Assembly: GCA_009760855.2 (NCBI GenBank)
Contig: WPIO01000031.1
Span: 2,605,001 to 2,669,000 of the forward strand
Source: Cristatella mucedo
Lineage: Eukaryota; Bryozoa; Phylactolaemata; Cristatellidae
Direction: 5' to 3'
DNA length: 64,000 nucleotides
Position numbers and translations under genes: made by a program. The notes below the pieces were generated by a model, which was not told where the DNA came from, searched no databases, and was given only the letters and a program-made list of their open reading frames with translations. This document shows, in pieces, positions 1 through 64,000 of the stretch; positions within the stretch are counted from its first letter, which is position 1; every line of letters starts with the position of its first letter.

Positions 1-70
1 GCATTTGCAGAGCACCCTAAGAAACCAATTTCTTTCCAAGCACTTTAAATATGCTAGAAAGGTTGCACGT
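1..70 (-). mobile_element. LINE-A 3' tail fragment
   Basis: Matches, with many changes, the family 3' end seen many times in this window, read on the plus strand as AGCACCCT, then AACTCAATCTC, then GGCGCTTTAC. It is old and very short. Confidence 0.5.
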
Positions 71-651
71 CACTCGAGAAACCAACCGTAGGTTTTACGA
101 TTCACGATTTGTTTTCCACCGTTTTCGGGATCGTCCAAATGCCTTAAACATTTCACCTCCTGAAATTCACAGGAAGTTGCTGGTAATAAAGGCACAGTAC
201 CACCAATTTTCGGAAAACCTTGCCGGTATGTTACACGTCTCAGTATGATAGTTGCCATAATGTAATAAACATACTAATCAATTCAATCATACAAATCTCA
301 TTCTTTATTTAGAAACGGAGCAACTCAGAAATCTATGAATACCCTATAGCCGGGAATCGCGATTCACTGCCATGCGATCAACTGGTGCCAACCAAAAGAA
401 GGTGCGGCACCGTTTAACTTGGTCATGGAGCATTCTCTGAGACCGGTCGCTGAGATAGCAGCAGTAGTTAGTTGGTGCAATTCCTGTCGACAAACACAGA
501 GCGGCTTCTACATTTCAAACAGCAAATTCACATGCACAGGAAGTAGACCGCCCTGCAAGACAGGGATGGGGACAGGCGCCAATGATAGGCGATAGTGTGT
601 GATCTGAAAGAGCAGCACGACTCGGCAATCTTAGCAAGGTACTGCCTTTAC
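71..651. other. intron sequence, nothing recognised
   Basis: AT-rich unique sequence between exon 19 and the left edge. No exon with usable phase and splice sites was found, so exon 20 is presumably off the window. Confidence 0.5.
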
Positions 652-54128
<53,477 letters not shown>

Positions 54129-54171
54129 TGTATACCTCTAGAGACGTCAACATGCACTGGCAAGAGAAACC

Positions 54172-57019
54172 TGCAGCAGACCAAATTAGTCCAGTTAAAG
54201 GTACAGATCAATTTGATACATGGAAAAACAAAGCTAAATATTCTGCTCTTACCATCACGTGTTTTCAAATAGTTAGGTTTATTCGAAGTATAACTTGAAA
54301 CATACACAAACAAATATTTTCAGGCGGCCTAATGATTTATCAGCAGCTAAAGTAAGCATGCTATGCAAGGACTCAGCCGAAAACATTGACCTTTGACCCT
54401 AGTCAACCAAGCCCCTCCTATCCTCCATATTCAGACAGGGCTATGCATAAATAGAAAAATAAAGATATTTTTGTAACGAGTTACTACAAAAATCACATGC
54501 TGCCGCTGTCCAAATCAATACAAAAATCCTGAACGTAAATGCACAACGTGGCATCGTGAGCACTAAGTAGCCTTTAATAGGATAGCACAGCTGGGTCAGC
54601 TTAAATATAATTTCTAAACAGATTTGCATTGGACAATATGCTGCATGGGAGATGACAGTCGGCAGCCTATATGATCAGTCAAAGATCTATGAGACATACA
54701 TGGACAAGGGTCGGTGGGGACTAAGAGATGTCAGCTTCCTACTATTGTTACCAATGCTTTTGAACTAAAGTCCTTCCCACAAGCACAGCAAAAGTAAAAG
54801 GTAATACTCTTTGCAAAAAGTGTCACATATAGGTGGAACTAGCATATCTAAACACTGCTAACGAGTCGCAGAAGCAGCAACAATGCAAGCAGGTAGGCTG
54901 TAACAGCACAGGATAGCAATCAAGAATGCCAAATGGCAGAAATCAGGCACCACTAATAATCCCAAGTAATTCTCACAACCTGTATGATTTAGCATGCAAA
55001 CGATTTCATGTGGCGGTCACAACATGGTCAAGTTGTTTCAACTGTCATCACATCCTCAACAGCTCACTGTTAGGCAGACCTACCGTGACCGTAGAAGACA
55101 AGCACTTCACCTGTTTAGAACTCCGGGTTGGGAGTTTTTCGAATATTTGCCATAGCCTACATTTCTTTGGAAATTACGCTGTACACCAGTAGAACTCTTA
55201 CATTACTAGTCTATTCATATTCAAGTTAGCGGGAAGCTTCTGGAACCTTCAAGATATTTCCACCATTGGATCCCATTCAAATTTTCAGAAACTTCCAAGG
55301 ACTTTCTGTAACTTTTTGGGAGCTTCTCCACCTCACAAAAAACTTTCTAATCTACCGAGCCCCTTTACAGACTTTCACAAAGTTGTTGTACTAATCTCTC
55401 AGTAAAAGTCACCATTGTAATTTCAATGAAACTTTTTAGCCAACCATCGAGCCAACCAAACACTCATCATCAAGCACCTGCAGCTGAAGCTACACAAAAA
55501 AAGCTGATTTAACAGCCTCATTTGTATCACCACATCTTGAAGTGGGAAATAAAAGATCGCCTAAGGCAAGGGTCAAACCCACGACCTGGGTCAATGGGCA
55601 AGCTAGTGCTGCATGCCTACAATAATCCAAGCAAACTCTCACTACACTAAATTGAGCATGTTCGGCAGAATAACAACAATTAACTAAAGAAGCAAGTGTA
55701 AATAACCTACAGATATAAAATAATCTTAACTAAGGACAGAAGTTGAAAAGCAGTAATAATAGACTATGCATAAAAAATATTCATGTGTAATTTTAGAAGA
55801 CACCAATATATGTAGTGATCCAGCTAAAAAATACGCACAACCATTCACATGAACATCCATTAGCCAGAAGTTACTAGCATTCTTTAGCAATAACAACGAA
55901 TGACAAGCTTGACAAGTATAACAATCAAATTCGTAGCTCCATTGTTGGAGGGGCTCCTTCGACCTTGGTATTAAGCCCAGAAACGAAAAGTAAAACTGCA
56001 TCACTGGATCTGCACAGAGGTTGTCTAAGTAAACCTTCATATCGATCTCCTCTCAGTACAATAAGAAAATTCAAACCGGTGCTCCTCCAGGCCTACAGCA
56101 TCTGGCCCAGCTGAACAATCTACTCATCTATCCCCTATAGGTTATAATGAGCAATACCCTAATCATTGTTTGAGTGGGCAAAAACTTTCCCACCAACAGT
56201 CCAGATTACGTGTATTGCAATTAATGGTTCCTCGCCATTCTCAAGCTCTCCAGACACTTTGAAGTAGGCTTGTTATGATTCTAAAAGATTTAAGAAATAA
56301 ATGATTTAATTGGACGGAACAGACTGCCAGAAGGATGACACTGGCTAGTATTAGGCTCGATGCTTCAATGGAAAAATAAATTAAAGTTAAGCAAAATCAA
56401 AAGCAAACCGGAGGAGAAAGACCAGCGAACAATGCTGCTTCGATGCACAAGAGTCAGGTGCAAATTTATGCTGCTCTACACATGGCCAAGACTGAGAAGG
56501 CTATAGGTCACTGCTCACCAAACGGTCAACTCGGTGTCAGCTCAATCTAAAAGCCGTAAAAAATACGACAGTTCCTGCTCTTAGAATAAGAAGGACGGTG
56601 GCACACAAGGTTTTACTAAACTGGATGAATAGAAGAACTTTTTGAATAAGAGATTACAAGAAAATGTGGACGAGAACGAAAGCGGAGCTCTGAACGTATT
56701 TACGTTTGCGCTGCCATTGTTGCAGTTCTCCAGTGACACTAATGCTATACCAATTAGGGTGACAGCTCATGACTTCATAAGAGCTTGCCATTTCCCAATA
56801 CACAATGCCTTCCAAATACCACTCTAGGCAGAGACGATGGTCACACTGCTAGCAGTAACCTAAACTGAAGAGAAAGGGCTAGAAGAAGCCATGACAGAGT
56901 ACCACCCATCCACCGTGGCCTTATGTAGCCAGCCCGACTCTCAGCAAGGCGATCTCTAGCCTTGGACTGCCCTCTACTTCCAGTGCAGTGAGTGCAGTCC
57001 ACCCAAGACACAGCACCAC
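54172..57019. other. presumed 5' intron or flank, only a SINE2 fragment recognised
   Basis: Contains one partial SINE2 at about 55502-55605 and some short open frames without support. A TTTC-rich block at 55230-55340 repeats variants of GAAACTTCC and AACTTTC. Confidence 0.4.
55502..55605 (-). mobile_element. SINE2 fragment
   Basis: AGCTGATTTAACAGCCTCAT, then AAACCCACGACCTGGGTC. Confidence 0.6.
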
Positions 57020-57210
57020 TGACATGTACACACACATGCACGCACGTGTGCATACATACACAGACACAAACATGTGCACACACATACACTCACATGTGCA
57101 CACACATACACACTCATGTGCACACACACATGTGCACACACATACACACACGTGCACACACACACACATGTGCACACACATACAAACACACACACACAGA
57201 CACACACACA
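57020..57210. repeat. CA-rich imperfect microsatellite
   Basis: Interrupted CA repeat with ACATGTGCACACACAT units about 16-20 bp long repeated in tandem. Frames through it are artefacts. Confidence 0.92.
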
Positions 57211-57514
57211 GCTGGGCGATAAAGCATTGTAGTATACAGCAATTGCCAAAGCAGATCTTCTGCTTAGGTTCACTTTAGTGTCACCAGAGCAGGCACCAAG
57301 ATCGAAAAGCTGAAGCTAGCCAAAAGCTCTTTAGGATATAATTAAGCAAGGACAACCTGCTGTGCAGCAACCAACAACCTGGATAGCTTCAGGCAGCAGC
57401 AGAGTAAAGACAAGGTGAACCAGCTCGACAGAGCTTCCCAGGAGAGCTCAATGATTCTGCTCTCGACAATACCTCCCAATCCAAAACGAATGTATCATAT
57501 AACTTTTTATAATA

Positions 57515-58335
57515 ATAACAATAATAATAATACATTTGCACAGCTTCCTCAGAGAACTTGATCTCTTTCAAGGCGTTTTAAAAATCCTGTAAATGAAGCA
57601 TGATCGAATGGTGTATGCGTGCTGACACCGTGCATGCTGCCACTAACCATATTTGCATGTTGACCCTGTGCATGTTGCCTCTATGTTATGCTTGTTGTCA
57701 TCAAGCATGCTACCACTAACCATTCGACAATGCTTCCTTTGCAGCATATGTAAAGTGCCTAGAAATAGCTAAAGTTCTCTGATGGTGCTATATAAATATA
57801 TTACTGTTATTAAATGGCTAGTGGTAACATGTACAATGCCAACATGCATAACATGGTTAAAGGTGACATGCAGAGGGTCAACATGTAAAATATAGTATGC
57901 AATGTCATATATAAATATGGCATATATAAATATGGTATGCAATGTCAGCACGAATAAGCAAACAAATGGAGGAATCCCAAGAACCCACTAAATGCTTTGA
58001 TTGATGGGTGCATTTCTAGCGTCTTTTTAAATGCCGGCAAGTCAGGGGTGTCATGACGTCAGTTGTGAGTTCCAGGCTTTGGGAGCATATGAATTAAAGG
58101 CACGACCTCCAAAGCATTTAAGGTTTGTACTATGTGTAGCTAAACGATTTGATTCAGAAAAGCAGGTGGCATTATGCCTCTCCTGGAAGGAGAATAGATC
58201 TGACAGGCAGGCTGGAGCCACAGAACAAAGTGGCCTAAAAGTGAGTGACAGAAACTTAAGTGGGAGCCAGTGCAGGTCGCCGAGAAGTGGTGTTGTGTGG
58301 TAATTGTGATGCTCACGACAGGCAAGCCTAGCTGC
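57515..58335 (-). mobile_element. LINE-A 3' fragment hosting a nested LINE-A tail
   Basis: The minus copy has its tail and 3' end at 57515-57605 and continues from about 57812 to 58335 with the C-terminal coding region. It is split by the plus-strand tail at 57606-57811. It ends where a SINE2 fragment starts. Confidence 0.82.
57606..57811 (+). mobile_element. LINE-A 3' tail nested in LINE-A, with a probable AATGG target duplication
   Basis: Plus-strand 3' untranslated region and tail (GTGCTGACACCGTGCATGCT to TATTACTGTTATT). The host copy reads GATCGAATGG on the left and AATGGCTAGTGG on the right. Confidence 0.8.
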
Positions 58336-58455
58336 CGAGTTTCGAATCCTGCAGTGGGCGATCCTCTATTGCCAACTTCAATCGGTGGTAATAGCCGTTT
58401 AAGGCTCTTCTGCTGTTATCCAAATGAGGCTTTTAAGTCGGCTAATATTATTTTT
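58336..58455 (+). mobile_element. SINE2 3' part joined to LINE-A
   Basis: TTTCGAATCCTGCAGTGGGC, then GGTGGTAATAGCCGTTTAAG. The 5' head is missing and the junction falls inside LINE-A coding sequence. Confidence 0.7.
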
Positions 58456-58469
58456 TAAGTAACTCCAAA

Positions 58470-59170
58470 TTTTATAACGGTTATGTAGCTGAAAGTAGGC
58501 CGACAAGACAGTGGAGGCAAGTTGCTCATCCCATGACATGCTGTTTTGGAATAGGAAGCTCAGGTTACGAGTAGACATCACTGATTTGATGCTACATGAA
58601 ACAATCCTGAAGGTGAGGTTTTTCAACTTGAGAGACACTAGACTTGCCCATAATCATTTGGTTGGCCTTATCAACGCTAAGCTTCAGGAGATTAGAGGTC
58701 AAGTGTAAATGTTGCCGATGCAGGCTGCAAAGGAATTGAGTTAATGATTCATAGTTAAGCCTGGAAGGATCAACGGATGAGTACAGCTGAGTGTCATCAC
58801 CAGAGAAATGAAAGTCGAGATAGTGTAAGGCTATCACAACGGCCAGAGTAAGAGCGAAGACAAGGCCCAAAACTGAACGAGGAGGTACCCATTCTTTAAT
58901 GGATCCCAATCACCACAGCCATTTAGATCAACACTACGACATGTCTCACTGAGGTTGGATCAAATACCATTAACTGTGCTAGTGATAGATAGCTGAGTAT
59001 GTCGACAGATTTGAAAGCTCCAGAAGGCTCTGGAGTTCAACTATGTCAAATGCTACTGAGATCTTTGAAAACATACAGAGAGGCCCTACCGTGATCAGCA
59101 TAGTTCAGAGGGACATTGTAGACACTCAGCTGAGCACAGGAGATATGCTAGTCTAGCCGATTTTTAAGGA
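58470..59170 (-). mobile_element. LINE fragment, reverse transcriptase and downstream region
   Basis: The minus strand reads FHFSGDDTQLYSSVDPS (YADD changed to SGDD) at about 58830-58780, then LLKLSVDKANQMIMGKSSV. It has many stops. Confidence 0.7.
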
Positions 59171-59394
59171 TGTCTTTTCCAAATTAGGAGTTCCACTGTG
59201 TTTGCTCTTAACAAGTACATTTATTGGTTTTATTGTCACTCAATTGGAGCAAGTTTTGAGCAGCAGCAAATGAGTTGGAAGAGCACATCGCACTGTGGGG
59301 ATCAAAGCATAGCTACAGCTGTGTAAAAATTAAAGCACAGATTGTGCTTTGCCTACATCGATCAGACCGAAAGAATAATTTGTGACAATTGACC

Positions 59395-60420
59395 AAGCAT
59401 CTCGAATCTGTGAACAATTGACCGAGCTAACGCTAAATGCCAAAGCTAAAACTAAACGATGATAAAAAACTAACTTACCACGTATGGGCAAATCCAATGT
59501 GATTCAGAAATTGGAAAGGCTGACGCTCAAAATTGGCTCTGCCATCATATCTCCTGTTGAATCAGCTCGAAATCTAGGTGCCATGTTCCAAAGTGACCTC
59601 TCGTTAGACGACCACATCAGCTCCACAATCAAGTCTGTCTACTTTCTGATATATAACATAGCTAAAATTCGGGCTCGTTTAGATAAGGATACCACATCGA
59701 AGTTAGTCTATACATTTGTGACATCCCGTCTTGACTTGTGTAACTCACTGCTTGCTGGCCTACAGGCATGTGCAATCAGGCGATTGCAACTGGTACAAAA
59801 CTCGGCAGCTAGGCTTGTCTGTCGTAAGCATTGCAGTTGCCACATCACACCACTTCTTGCCAACATGCACTGGCTCACAGTCAAGCAACGGATCGACTTC
59901 AAGGTTTTGTCACTCACTTTTAGGTCACTTCATTCTTTGGCTCCAGCCTATCTCTCAGATCTACTCTCCCACCAGGCCAAGCATCGTACCACCTGCTTTT
60001 CAGAATCTAACAGTTTACCAATACCTCGTACAAACCTCAAATCCTTTGGAGACCAGGCATTTAGTTCGTATGCTCCCAAAGCCTGCAACTCCCTCCCGAC
60101 TTGCGTCAGAACATCCCTGACTTGACCACATTTAAAAAGAACTTAAAATCACACCTATTTAGGACAGCATTTAGTGGGTCCGTGTGATTCGTCCTTCATG
60201 TGCTTATGCGTGCTGACACTGTGCATGCTGCCACTAACCATACTTTCATGCTGACCCTGTGCATGTCAGCCCTAACCATGTTATTCATATTGTTCATCAA
60301 GCATGATATTACTCACCATTCAATCGTGTTTCCCTTTGCAGCAAATGTAAAGCGCCTAGAAAGAGATTGAGTTCTCTGAGGGCGCTTCATCAAGTGCATT
60401 CTTATCATCATTATTAATAT
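59395..60420 (+). mobile_element. LINE-A 3' half, least decayed copy
   Basis: A 213-codon open frame (59484-60125) covers MGKSNVIQKLERLTLKIGSA to SFGDQAFSSYAPKACNSLPT. A shifted last segment, the 3' untranslated region and a TTATCATCATTATTAAT tail follow. Confidence 0.9.
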
Positions 60421-60720
60421 TAAGCATATGTCCGTGAGGTACCCCATACTTTAAAAGTCCATAAGTTTACTGCAGACTGTTGAAGTCAAAGCTCTGAAAT
60501 CTCCCACTGAGAGGACCTAAGCCACTGCACCTAATTGCCAGATTCCCGGGTGAGGTGATAGGTGCTCAGGAAGGGCTCGGTGGTCAATGATATCATGCTG
60601 CAAAGAGATCCCGCAAAAACAGCAAAAAGACTACCCCAATCAGCATTCTTGAGATTTTCACTCACAAAAGTGCTGACTCTGTTGAGTGATTAGCTCTAAG
60701 GCCTGACTCTACCATGTTCA
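60421..60720 (-). mobile_element. LINE reverse transcriptase fragment (divergent)
   Basis: Shares AAATCTCCCACTGAGAGGAC-type and GGTGCTCAGGAAGG blocks with 46365-46465. Heavily decayed. Confidence 0.45.
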
Positions 60721-60721
60721 C

Positions 60722-60905
60722 TTATTTGCATCTTCTCTTTCTCCAGCCAACCGATCGGAAATACTTCCTGTTCAGTGTACCAAATTACGTCACTACATCC
60801 CTTGACCTGAGCATGTTTGCATCTTCTCTTTCTCCAGCCTAGTGATCGTAAACACTTCCTGATCAGGGTACCAACTTACGTCATTACATCCCCTGAGTGG
60901 GCATC
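60722..60905. repeat. two-copy tandem duplication of about 95 bp
   Basis: GCATCTTCTCTTTCTCCAGC at about 60729 recurs at about 60820. Both are followed by GATCGNAAN-ACTTCCTG, GTACCAAATTACGTCACTAC or its variant, and ATCCCNTGA. Confidence 0.85.
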
Positions 60906-61085
60906 TAAAAAAATGATAAAAATCTACCGACTCTTCACTGCATTTGCTCGGTCATTGCGAATTGCCCTTTTTGTGATTGTGCGTGCTACACGAAGGAGCT
61001 TATCATCGACATGCTTCCTTTACTGTATATGTAGTGCCTAGAAAAAGATTTACCTATCTTAAGGCGCTAACAAAATATATTATTT
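60906..61085 (+). mobile_element. LINE-A 3' tail (divergent)
   Basis: ACATGCTTCCTTTACTGTAT, GTGCCTAGAAAAAGATT, ending TATATTATTTTTTAG. Confidence 0.55.
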
Positions 61086-61627
61086 TTTAGTTTTGATCAC
61101 ACATATAAGGGCTTATATAAAGATAACGATTTTTTCAGCTGTGAACGGGTTTCTAGCAACAAGCAGAATCAGAACGAAACCTAGACTGTATAGCTTCACG
61201 AGACTTACGTCATACAAATAATGGGTGGTCGGTATTCAATAAAGAAAATGAATTTTGCAGACACGGCAGGCGTAGCGATGGGACACTAACCAAGTTACTT
61301 CGGTCAAAGCTCGACGCTGAAGACAACGGTATGTTGAATTAGTGGCGCAATGAGCCAGCGATCAATTTCAATACTCACGATGAGCCTATGACAGAGAATT
61401 GCCGTAAAAGAAGCTTTTCATTTCGCTCGTAGGGAGTCTCTACTGTATAATCCTGACAGACACATTCCGGTGTAATTCAAGCGCAGCAGCAGCCTAGTAG
61501 GCGAGAGCCACCCACTAAGTGTGGGAAACCCCCGTACCTACCAGACCAGGGGCGCACCATATCGCACCTCCTGAGAACAAGAGTTGAGGGCACGTGATTG
61601 ACATGGATCATCTACCTCGTCAGCCCG

Positions 61628-61730
61628 ATGTAATAATAATAGCATAAAATAGTAATAAATTTGCATAGTGTCCCTGGACAAATGAATCTTCTTCTAGGCA
61701 TTTTAAATATCCTGCAAAGAAAGCATGTCA
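61628..61730 (-). mobile_element. LINE-A 3' tail
   Basis: TAATAATAATAGCATAAAAT, then TCTTCTTCTAGGCATTTTAA and GCAAAGAAAGCATG. Confidence 0.65.
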
Positions 61731-61914
61731 CTTTGCCATTACTGTCCGCTAACCTTGGGCGCGACACCGGCTGACCTAAGCTGACGGCGCCAAAGTTGTC
61801 AGAGCAGTGGGGGGGTCGATTTTTGTGCTTTTACCGTGGATAGATAAGATCGGAGGGTCCATTCAAAAGATGCTGCATCTTGCTTACTATCCCATGCCTC
61901 GGTAACCACGCGCC

Positions 61915-62068
61915 GCACTGGTTTGGCCGAGTGGTTAGTGTGCTCACCCCGACCGAAGCGTTGCTTTGGTCGTAGGCTCGAGACACCTAGCATAACTGAA
62001 GCGCCTGACCAGAGATTAGCTTGTCTTCTTAGTGTGCCAATAATGAGGCACTTTAAAAATGAATTATA
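61915..62068 (+). mobile_element. SINE1 copy with the clearest tRNA-like head
   Basis: CTGGTTTGGCCGAGTGGTTA is a near-ideal A box; GTCGTAGGCTCGAGACAC is a decayed B box; the tail is AAGCGCCTGACCAGAGATTA and AATGAATTATAAAA. Confidence 0.8.
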
Positions 62069-62229
62069 AAACCCGGGAGCACTCGTCTCCCTAAAATCCT
62101 TGCAGCAACTCAATGCCGGCGGCCCTCAAGCCCACCCACTCACTGAATGGTACCATCATGAAATTCATTTTTAAGCCAAGGAAGACTATTGGCCCTGTAG
62201 ACTCTATTCTCACTACCCTATTTGCGTGA

Positions 62230-62344
62230 TGGATAGACCTGCACCAGCCATACTATCGTGTTTCCTTTCCAGCAAATGTAAAGCACCTAGAAAGAGAATG
62301 AGTTCTGCGAGGGCGCTTCATCAAGTGCATTATTATTAATATTA
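62230..62344 (+). mobile_element. LINE-A 3' tail
   Basis: CAAATGTAAAGCACCTAGAA, GAGGGCGCTTCATCAAGTGC and a TTATTATTAATATTATT tail. Confidence 0.78.
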
Positions 62345-62505
62345 TTATAGCTCAGGAGGTAAGACGCTCGCTCTTCACATTTGAGGTCCTGGGTTCAATT
62401 CCTGTAGTTGCTAATCCTTAGTTTCCAAATGTAAGCGTCGGTGATAGCCGTTAAGGCTCTTCCGCCGTTATACAAACGAAGCTGTTAAATAAGCTTTTGT
62501 GGCTT
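62345..62505 (+). mobile_element. SINE2 copy joined to a LINE-A tail
   Basis: TAGCTCAGGAGGTAAGACGC head, GGTCCTGGGTTCAATTCCTG B box, then GCGTCGGTGATAGCCGTTAA and AAATAAGCTT. It starts directly after the ATT tail. Confidence 0.78.
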
Positions 62506-63307
62506 TGTCTGCCTCGTGTCCCACCCCATTCCGACGATACCCTGCCTACGGGACGAGTCATGCTTGCTAGAAACACTGCGGCTTAAAAGAAGGGTAGCAC
62601 TGTACTGGTCGCTAAAGTGAAATTAAGATTTTAGCAATGCGGGCAACCTGGGCGGGGCGTTGCGAATGAGTGGCCCTTAGTAGATGCAATAACCGAATTG
62701 GAAGCGTACCTTAACGAACGGACGTGCACCCGCTTCGTCTCCGCTCGGAGCACCGCGCAAGAAACTACTAGTTCCGACTCACTTACCTACTAATCGAGAT
62801 AACATCCCGCCACCCAAAGGTTTCCGCTTTCGCACTCGCGAAGGACCTCGAAATTGAAGACGGGTTGCTAATTCTAACAAATAAAGTGGTCTTGGACTCG
62901 GTGTCAATCAAAACCCCAACCTTATAGGCGGCAAATATGAACCGCTAGATAATCGGAGATAATTCCATCAAAGTTTTAGCTCACCTCGATTTCTTATGCG
63001 CCCTTCAGGTTTTGGAATAGGAGTCGATAATTCTTGACACATTCCGCTGGCGGTACGTTTTCTAGAGGTGTTGTTATGACCGCGAAACCCCCACTAGCTT
63101 GGGGCGCGACAAAGCGCATGCAATGTGCAAAGACCTGAAGCTAGCAATTTGCCGACGACAAAACACAGCACTCACTATTCCGCACGTAGCGCCAGCAATG
63201 ACACCGTATTAGTGAAGCCCACCAATAATCTGTATTGTACGGCTAATACACCCGAGTGACCCGCTAAGATGCTCACAGAACAGCAGCTCAAGGTCAGCAT
63301 GACTCAC

Positions 63308-63333
63308 CTACCGGCAGACCGTTGCTCCAGGAC
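63308..63333 (-). other. candidate untranslated first exon of the RNF213-like gene
   Basis: About 25 nt between the expected start site below the TATA box and a strong donor GTAG/GTGAGTC at 63307. It could splice to the CTGCAG acceptor at 54172-54171, giving a 9.1 kb first intron that holds only repeats. No transcript evidence is available, and it may belong to another gene. Confidence 0.3.
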
Positions 63334-63356
63334 CGCGACTGCGGTCAGGCACAAGC

Positions 63357-63364
63357 CTTATATA
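63357..63364 (-). promoter_or_regulatory. candidate TATA box (TATATAAG)
   Basis: A perfect TATA-box string on the minus strand, in a GC-richer unique stretch, about 55 nt upstream of a strong GTGAGT donor and 9.2 kb upstream of the RNF213-like ATG. A CAGTC initiator-like string lies around 63340. It could be chance in a TA-rich genome. Confidence 0.35.
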
Positions 63365-64000
63365 GTAGACATGTGATTGTTTTGTTGCCGCGCTACGACT
63401 GTATGTGCCGATGGCGTTTGGCGTGTAAGGCTGCTGGCCCGTGGGCCATGCTGGTTTATTGGGGATTGGTTTTACGAGGGTGAGCCACTGCCTGGACAGG
63501 AGCAGGCAGCGGAGAGCAGGACGGTGGGGAAAACGACTGTGCGGTGAAGCTCTGTGGCGTTCGAGGAGTACACGAGTGTTGAAGCCCCCCTCGGTGTCTG
63601 CATTTCTTTGCGTGTGCACCGCCTGAGCGTCAGCTTACAGACAGTTCATAAGATACAATAGTTACTACCGTACATAATAATGCTCATCGCGGTTGTCTCG
63701 TAAGCGTCCCAACTCATCGGCAAAGCGTGCAGTTCTCAATCGAGGCTCAGCTGACAAGGTCATAGCTCCTAACTGAGGCGCATTACATTGCCATGTGCAA
63801 CGATGCAATTTACGTAAGCTGAGAATAGACGGAAGAGGCAGCTAGTTGCGGTCAGTTAATTGAATGTGAGCACGGGCGTTTTAGACGTGGAATTGGAGCA
63901 CTGACGGCGGATTAGGCCTCTCCCAAAGTCAAAACCTGGCCGGACGGCTACTGCGTCTCTGGTTCAGCATCTGCCACGGCGCAGCTTTGGACAGCGCTTG

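Larger units (their letters stand above)
62510..64000. other. unique, somewhat GC-richer flank, no gene supported
   Basis: No repeat family is seen. It holds the TATA box and donor candidate at 63.3 kb. The open frames near 63308-63626 overlap each other and have no recognisable product. Confidence 0.45.

Noticed and set aside
55726-56040. 104-codon minus frame as a coding exon
   Set aside because: No acceptor or donor in phase and no similarity I can recognise.
57020-57210. CRISPR-like array of short repeats
   Set aside because: It is an imperfect CA microsatellite in a eukaryotic genome, with no unique spacers.
59484-60125. 213-codon plus-strand gene
   Set aside because: It is the C-terminal reverse transcriptase ORF of a 5'-truncated LINE-A copy, with the last segment frameshifted.
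61915-62068. tRNA gene
   Set aside because: A and B boxes are present, but there is no folded 70-75 nt tRNA, and the same head recurs in SINE copies with a LINE-like tail.

Overview
The window is eukaryotic, metazoan nuclear DNA, and probably comes from an invertebrate. It has short spliced exons in long AT-rich introns, tRNA-derived SINEs, CR1/L2-type LINE fragments, a SPIN-like hAT element and very long microsatellites. I cannot fix the species from the sequence. SPIN relatives outside tetrapods are known from a few invertebrates, including a pond snail, but that does not decide the matter.

One gene dominates: the 5' part of an RNF213 (mysterin)-like giant E3 ubiquitin ligase on the minus strand. 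I assembled 19 coding exons from ATG 54128 down to about 652. All splice phases agree and together give 1,764 codons. In protein order the product has three N-terminal zinc ribbons (exons 1-2), a 470-codon low-complexity linker (exon 3), a CBM20-like starch-binding-type domain (exons 5-7), and a long helical N-arm (exons 7-19). It ends in a segment closely matching vertebrate RNF213 just before its AAA+ core. The AAA+ modules, RING finger and RZ finger must lie beyond the left edge. A TATA box plus a strong splice donor near 63.3 kb may be the promoter and an untranslated first exon.

The introns and 5' flank are packed with repeats. LINE-A (CR1/L2 group, tail of AAT/ATT units) has about 30 truncated copies at 0-4, 5.6-6.6, 13-16, 17.8-24, 32-36, 38-41, 46-49 and 57-62 kb. 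One nearly complete LINE-B (endonuclease plus reverse transcriptase, broken by frameshifts) is at 41.5-44.9 kb and sits inside a foldback DNA element. SINE1 ends in a LINE-A-like tail; SINE2 is a second tRNA-derived family. Other items are a 0.9 kb foldback element at 28 kb, a SPIN-like MITE at 19.4 kb, a pair of 0.45 kb inverted repeats at 17.3 and 25.5 kb, a 460 bp (CA)n tract and a 130 bp (GA)n tract. The (GA)n tract is a CT tract in the transcript and lies just upstream of a skippable zinc-ribbon exon.

Right of 54.2 kb is presumed 5' intron and flank. It is mostly repeats, with a GC-richer unique stretch from 62.5 kb to the end where no coding gene could be supported.
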